Origin: Morella rubra
Lineage: Eukaryota; Streptophyta; Magnoliopsida; Fagales; Myricaceae
Reading direction: 5' to 3'
DNA length: 64,000 nt
Assembly: GCA_003952965.2 (NCBI GenBank)
Contig: CM025854.1
Location: 18,797,190-18,861,189 of the forward strand
Positions 61,718 through 64,000 of this stretch are shown one piece after another (the first letter of the stretch is position 1; each line of letters begins with the position of its first letter). Position numbers and translations under genes: made by a program. The notes under the pieces are model-generated. The model saw only the letters and a program-made list of their open reading frames with translations. It was not told the origin of the DNA and ran no database searches.

Positions 61718-62797
61718 ATGGAAATAGAAAACGAAGATGCACTTCCGACCTCAAACCAAGCCCTAGACCCAGACCTCCAAAAAAAGCACCTTTCAATGCT
61801 CGAGCGCCTCTCTAACCGTCACCAATCTCGCCTCGAGAACTCACTAGCTCTCCGATCCGACTCCAATTCGTCGTCGTCCTCATCTTCCTCCGCCTTCCTC
61901 TCCCGCTTCTCTGACTCCAAGCGCTCCATCGAGTCCCAAATCGCCCAGTCCCGACTCAACCACCCCACTGAGCTGAGCAAACTAAGATCACACCTCGACA
62001 ACATCTCCGCTTCTATCTCCGACCTCGAAAAGCTTGTCGCCGAGAGCTCCTATTTCTTGCCCTCCTATGAGGTCCGCTCCTCCCTTAAAACCGTTTCCGA
62101 TCTCAAACAAGCTCTGGAGATTCTGAATAGTGAGTTGATTCCCAGAAAGAAGTTCTCTTTCAAGAACAAAGCCTCAAAGAAAGATCCAATCACCGAACCC
62201 ACAGAAACCACGCTCGAAGTCTCCAATTCAGTTTCAATTTCGCACGAGAGATTGAGTTTACCGGTCAGGGATTCTCCGGGGTTTAAAAACAAAAAGGGTG
62301 AGATTTTAGTCAAGGATTTCAAGGGTTCGGAGCTTGGGGAATTCACGCTTTTGGATCTTGATTCCTGCGAAGTGAGATTGATTGGTTCCGTAAGAGCATT
62401 ATTTATGCATAAGCTGAGAAATTGTAGTGTTTATGCTGGCCCGGTAACTGGCTCGATCCTGATTGAGGAGGCTGAGGATTGTGTGTTTGTGATGGCGTCC
62501 CATCAAATTCGGATTCACAATGTAAAGATGAGCGATCTTTATTTGAGAGTGAGGAGTAGGCCGATAATTGAGGATTGTAATGGCGTGAGGTTTGCGCCGT
62601 ATTGTTTGAGCTATGAAGGTGTCGAAGAGGATCTGAGGGATGCGAGTCTTGATGAGGAGACGGGGAATTGGGCCAATGTGGATGATTTCCGGTGGTTGCG
62701 TGCTGTTCAGTCGCCAAACTGGTCGGTTTTGCTGGAGAATGAGAGGGCTGAGATGGTTAACATTGCAAATTTGGGTGGTGGAACTGAAGGCAATTAG
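61718..62797 (+). CDS. TFCC: Tubulin-folding cofactor C
   Basis: This is an intronless 359-aa protein. The N-terminal half is helical and hydrophilic (KKHLSMLERLSNRHQSRLEN, a Ser run, then FLSRFSDSKRSIESQIAQ and SYFLPSYEVRSSLKTVSDLK), matching the TBCC N-terminal domain. The C-terminal half is the C-CAP/TBCC beta-helix domain (about 190-340), with VRLIGSVRALFMHKL, the QxRxH motif SHQIRIH whose Arg265 corresponds to the catalytic arginine finger, and RSRPIIEDCNGVRFAPYCL. TFCC stimulates GTP hydrolysis on beta-tubulin and releases alpha/beta-tubulin dimers in the cytosol. The frame is open upstream to an ATG at 61,649, but similarity to plant TFCC starts at MEIENEDALP, so 61,718 is preferred. 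Confidence 0.93.
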   Translation: MEIENEDALPTSNQALDPDLQKKHLSMLERLSNRHQSRLENSLALRSDSNSSSSSSSSAFLSRFSDSKRSIESQIAQSRLNHPTELSKLRSHLDNISASISDLEKLVAESSYFLPSYEVRSSLKTVSDLKQALEILNSELIPRKKFSFKNKASKKDPITEPTETTLEVSNSVSISHERLSLPVRDSPGFKNKKGEILVKDFKGSELGEFTLLDLDSCEVRLIGSVRALFMHKLRNCSVYAGPVTGSILIEEAEDCVFVMASHQIRIHNVKMSDLYLRVRSRPIIEDCNGVRFAPYCLSYEGVEEDLRDASLDEETGNWANVDDFRWLRAVQSPNWSVLLENERAEMVNIANLGGGTEGN

Positions 62798-64000
62798 CTT
62801 TGTTTTATCCTCATGTTCTTTCTGAGTGTTTAAAAATGTTTATCTGTCATTGTGTTTTGGTTGGGGGGCATTTTGAGCTATTCTAATTCGTTCTTTCTTG
62901 TTACTTTTAGTGAGTTAATGAAAAATGTACTATCGCCAATTTTCCGCGCTTCATGTATGTTCCAATGGTTATTAATTGAAGATGATAGTGGCCATTTGTT
63001 AATTAGGTTGTCCATTATAGTTCCTCATTGAGTTTTGGCAAAAGAGTTAGCTTTTTGGTAAGTTTACTCAGGAGAGACTTGTATAGTACAAGATTTCATA
63101 TTCAAATTGAGTAGGTCGCTTGCAGGATGGAGTTGAGCATGGTCTCTGCTAATTTTTTGAACCCAAAGATGTGTTTCCATATAGTTCCAAATTCCCTACT
63201 GTCTTAGAGAGTCCTCTTGAGCTAGTTATGATGATAATGTTTCTCTGATGGATGATTGGTCAAAGGAAAGGCACAGGCTGGCTAGTGTTAGCTGGTCTGT
63301 TGAGGATGGTGTGTCTCTTCTCCTAATCTTCAGTGGTTCCCATTTCAATTGCTGTCTGAGAACAGTCCCTTGTTCATACTTGTATCAAAAGAGATGTTCA
63401 CTGAAGGTTAGAACTTAGAAGCCATATGGAGGAGAGAGCGAAGCTTGAATCCTGAACTGTTAGTGAAAGAGTTTTGTTTGCATTTGGATGAACTTTTCCG
63501 ATGAGATTGTTCTTTCTGGAAATCCGTTCGGTCTAAAATGGTGGTTCTCTTAATTGATTAGATTCCTGTAATCATATTTGTTCCGCGGAGAATACAGTGC
63601 ATATAAAATTCCAACCGTGGAGGTGCTATCCCTACAATTTCTTTTTTGCATTAGACTTTTATTTTCTCTCCCTTTATGGAAGATAAAAATGTTTCCTCCA
63701 CTTAGGTGCTGGACTAGTCTTCTGCTGATCTTCGCGGTAAGGACTGACAAGGTCTTTCCTGCCTAGCTAATTGTATCATTTTCTTGAAGCCAATAGAAGA
63801 TGTTTGCTGCAGAGAAAGCAACCATCTATATACTACATAGTTAATTGTATAAAATTTTGTTCCAAGTCTTTTGTTTGCTAGAACTTCCATGCAGCAGTGG
63901 ATGGGCATTGCTTGATCAACAGTTTGAGGGTATCAAGGTACTTGAAGGTGTTAAGATTCTTCTTAGAAAATATGAGAAGACAGCCTGCTGATCTGATTTC
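62798..64000. other. Downstream region without recognised gene
   Basis: This holds the TFCC 3' untranslated region followed by about 1 kb of AT-rich sequence with only short open frames. None shows a domain or a conserved splice pattern I can recognise. It may be intergenic or an intron or UTR of a gene beyond the window. Confidence 0.5.

Noticed and set aside
1..64000. CRISPR arrays, operons, phage genes, rRNA or tRNA genes
   Set aside because: The sequence is plant nuclear with split genes. I saw no spaced direct repeats of CRISPR type, no rRNA and no cloverleaf-like tRNA by eye. A tRNA search program would be needed to exclude a tRNA fully.

Overview
The window is plant nuclear DNA, almost certainly from a woody eudicot. 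It is AT-rich, its genes are split by GT-AG introns, and intergenic and intronic DNA holds decayed LINE, hAT, LTR/TRIM and MITE-like sequence. All recognised proteins are typical plant ones: a UBP3/UBP4-type deubiquitinase, a CAMTA3/SR1-type calmodulin-binding transcription activator, a CDKC (CDK9-like, PITAIRE) kinase, chloroplast ribosomal protein L29 and tubulin-folding cofactor C. No species can be named from sequence alone.

The dominant structure is a giant imperfect inverted duplication. Bases 1 to about 51,970 fold back on themselves around a centre near 25,622. The left arm (1-25,570) is the reverse complement of the right arm (25,677-51,970), so UBP, CAMTA and CDKC each occur twice in mirrored order: UBP(+, partial) - CAMTA(-) - CDKC(+, broken) | centre | CDKC(-) - CAMTA(+) - UBP(-). 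The outer edge of the left arm is cut by the window start, while the right arm continues into unique sequence that completes UBP. Bases 1-18,600 differ from the right arm only at the level of alleles (scattered substitutions, microsatellite lengths, small indels, open reading frames kept). Bases about 19,000-25,390 are patchily and heavily corrupted, are about 8% longer than their partner, and have a destroyed kinase frame. An assembly fold-back joining two haplotypes through uncorrected long-read sequence explains this best. A true inverted segmental duplication is the biologically interesting alternative.

Right arm and unique flank, in order: CDKC (26,082-32,455, minus, 12 exons, 515 aa); a 4.5-kb divergent promoter region holding a solo LTR (34,121-35,481), a MITE-like element and a 5'-truncated LINE with a 19-bp target duplication; CAMTA (36,986-47,934, plus, 13 exons, about 1,093 aa) carrying a hAT fossil in intron 2 and a 1.2-kb tandem duplication with noisy joints around exons 8-9; UBP (49,632-56,552, minus, 6 exons, 369 aa) whose first intron holds a TRIM retroelement split by a LINE; RPL29 (58,280-60,749, plus, 2 exons, 167 aa); and intronless TFCC (61,718-62,797, plus, 359 aa). 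From 62,798 to the end I recognise nothing.

The genes do not form a pathway: this is ordinary eukaryotic gene order. CAMTA is a Ca2+/calmodulin-responsive regulator of stress and immunity genes, CDKC phosphorylates the RNA polymerase II C-terminal domain, UBP removes ubiquitin, L29 serves plastid translation and TFCC completes tubulin dimer folding. The tail-to-tail CAMTA3-UBP pair matches, from memory, the adjacent Arabidopsis genes At2g22300 (SR1/CAMTA3) and At2g22310 (UBP4), so that neighbourhood looks anciently conserved.
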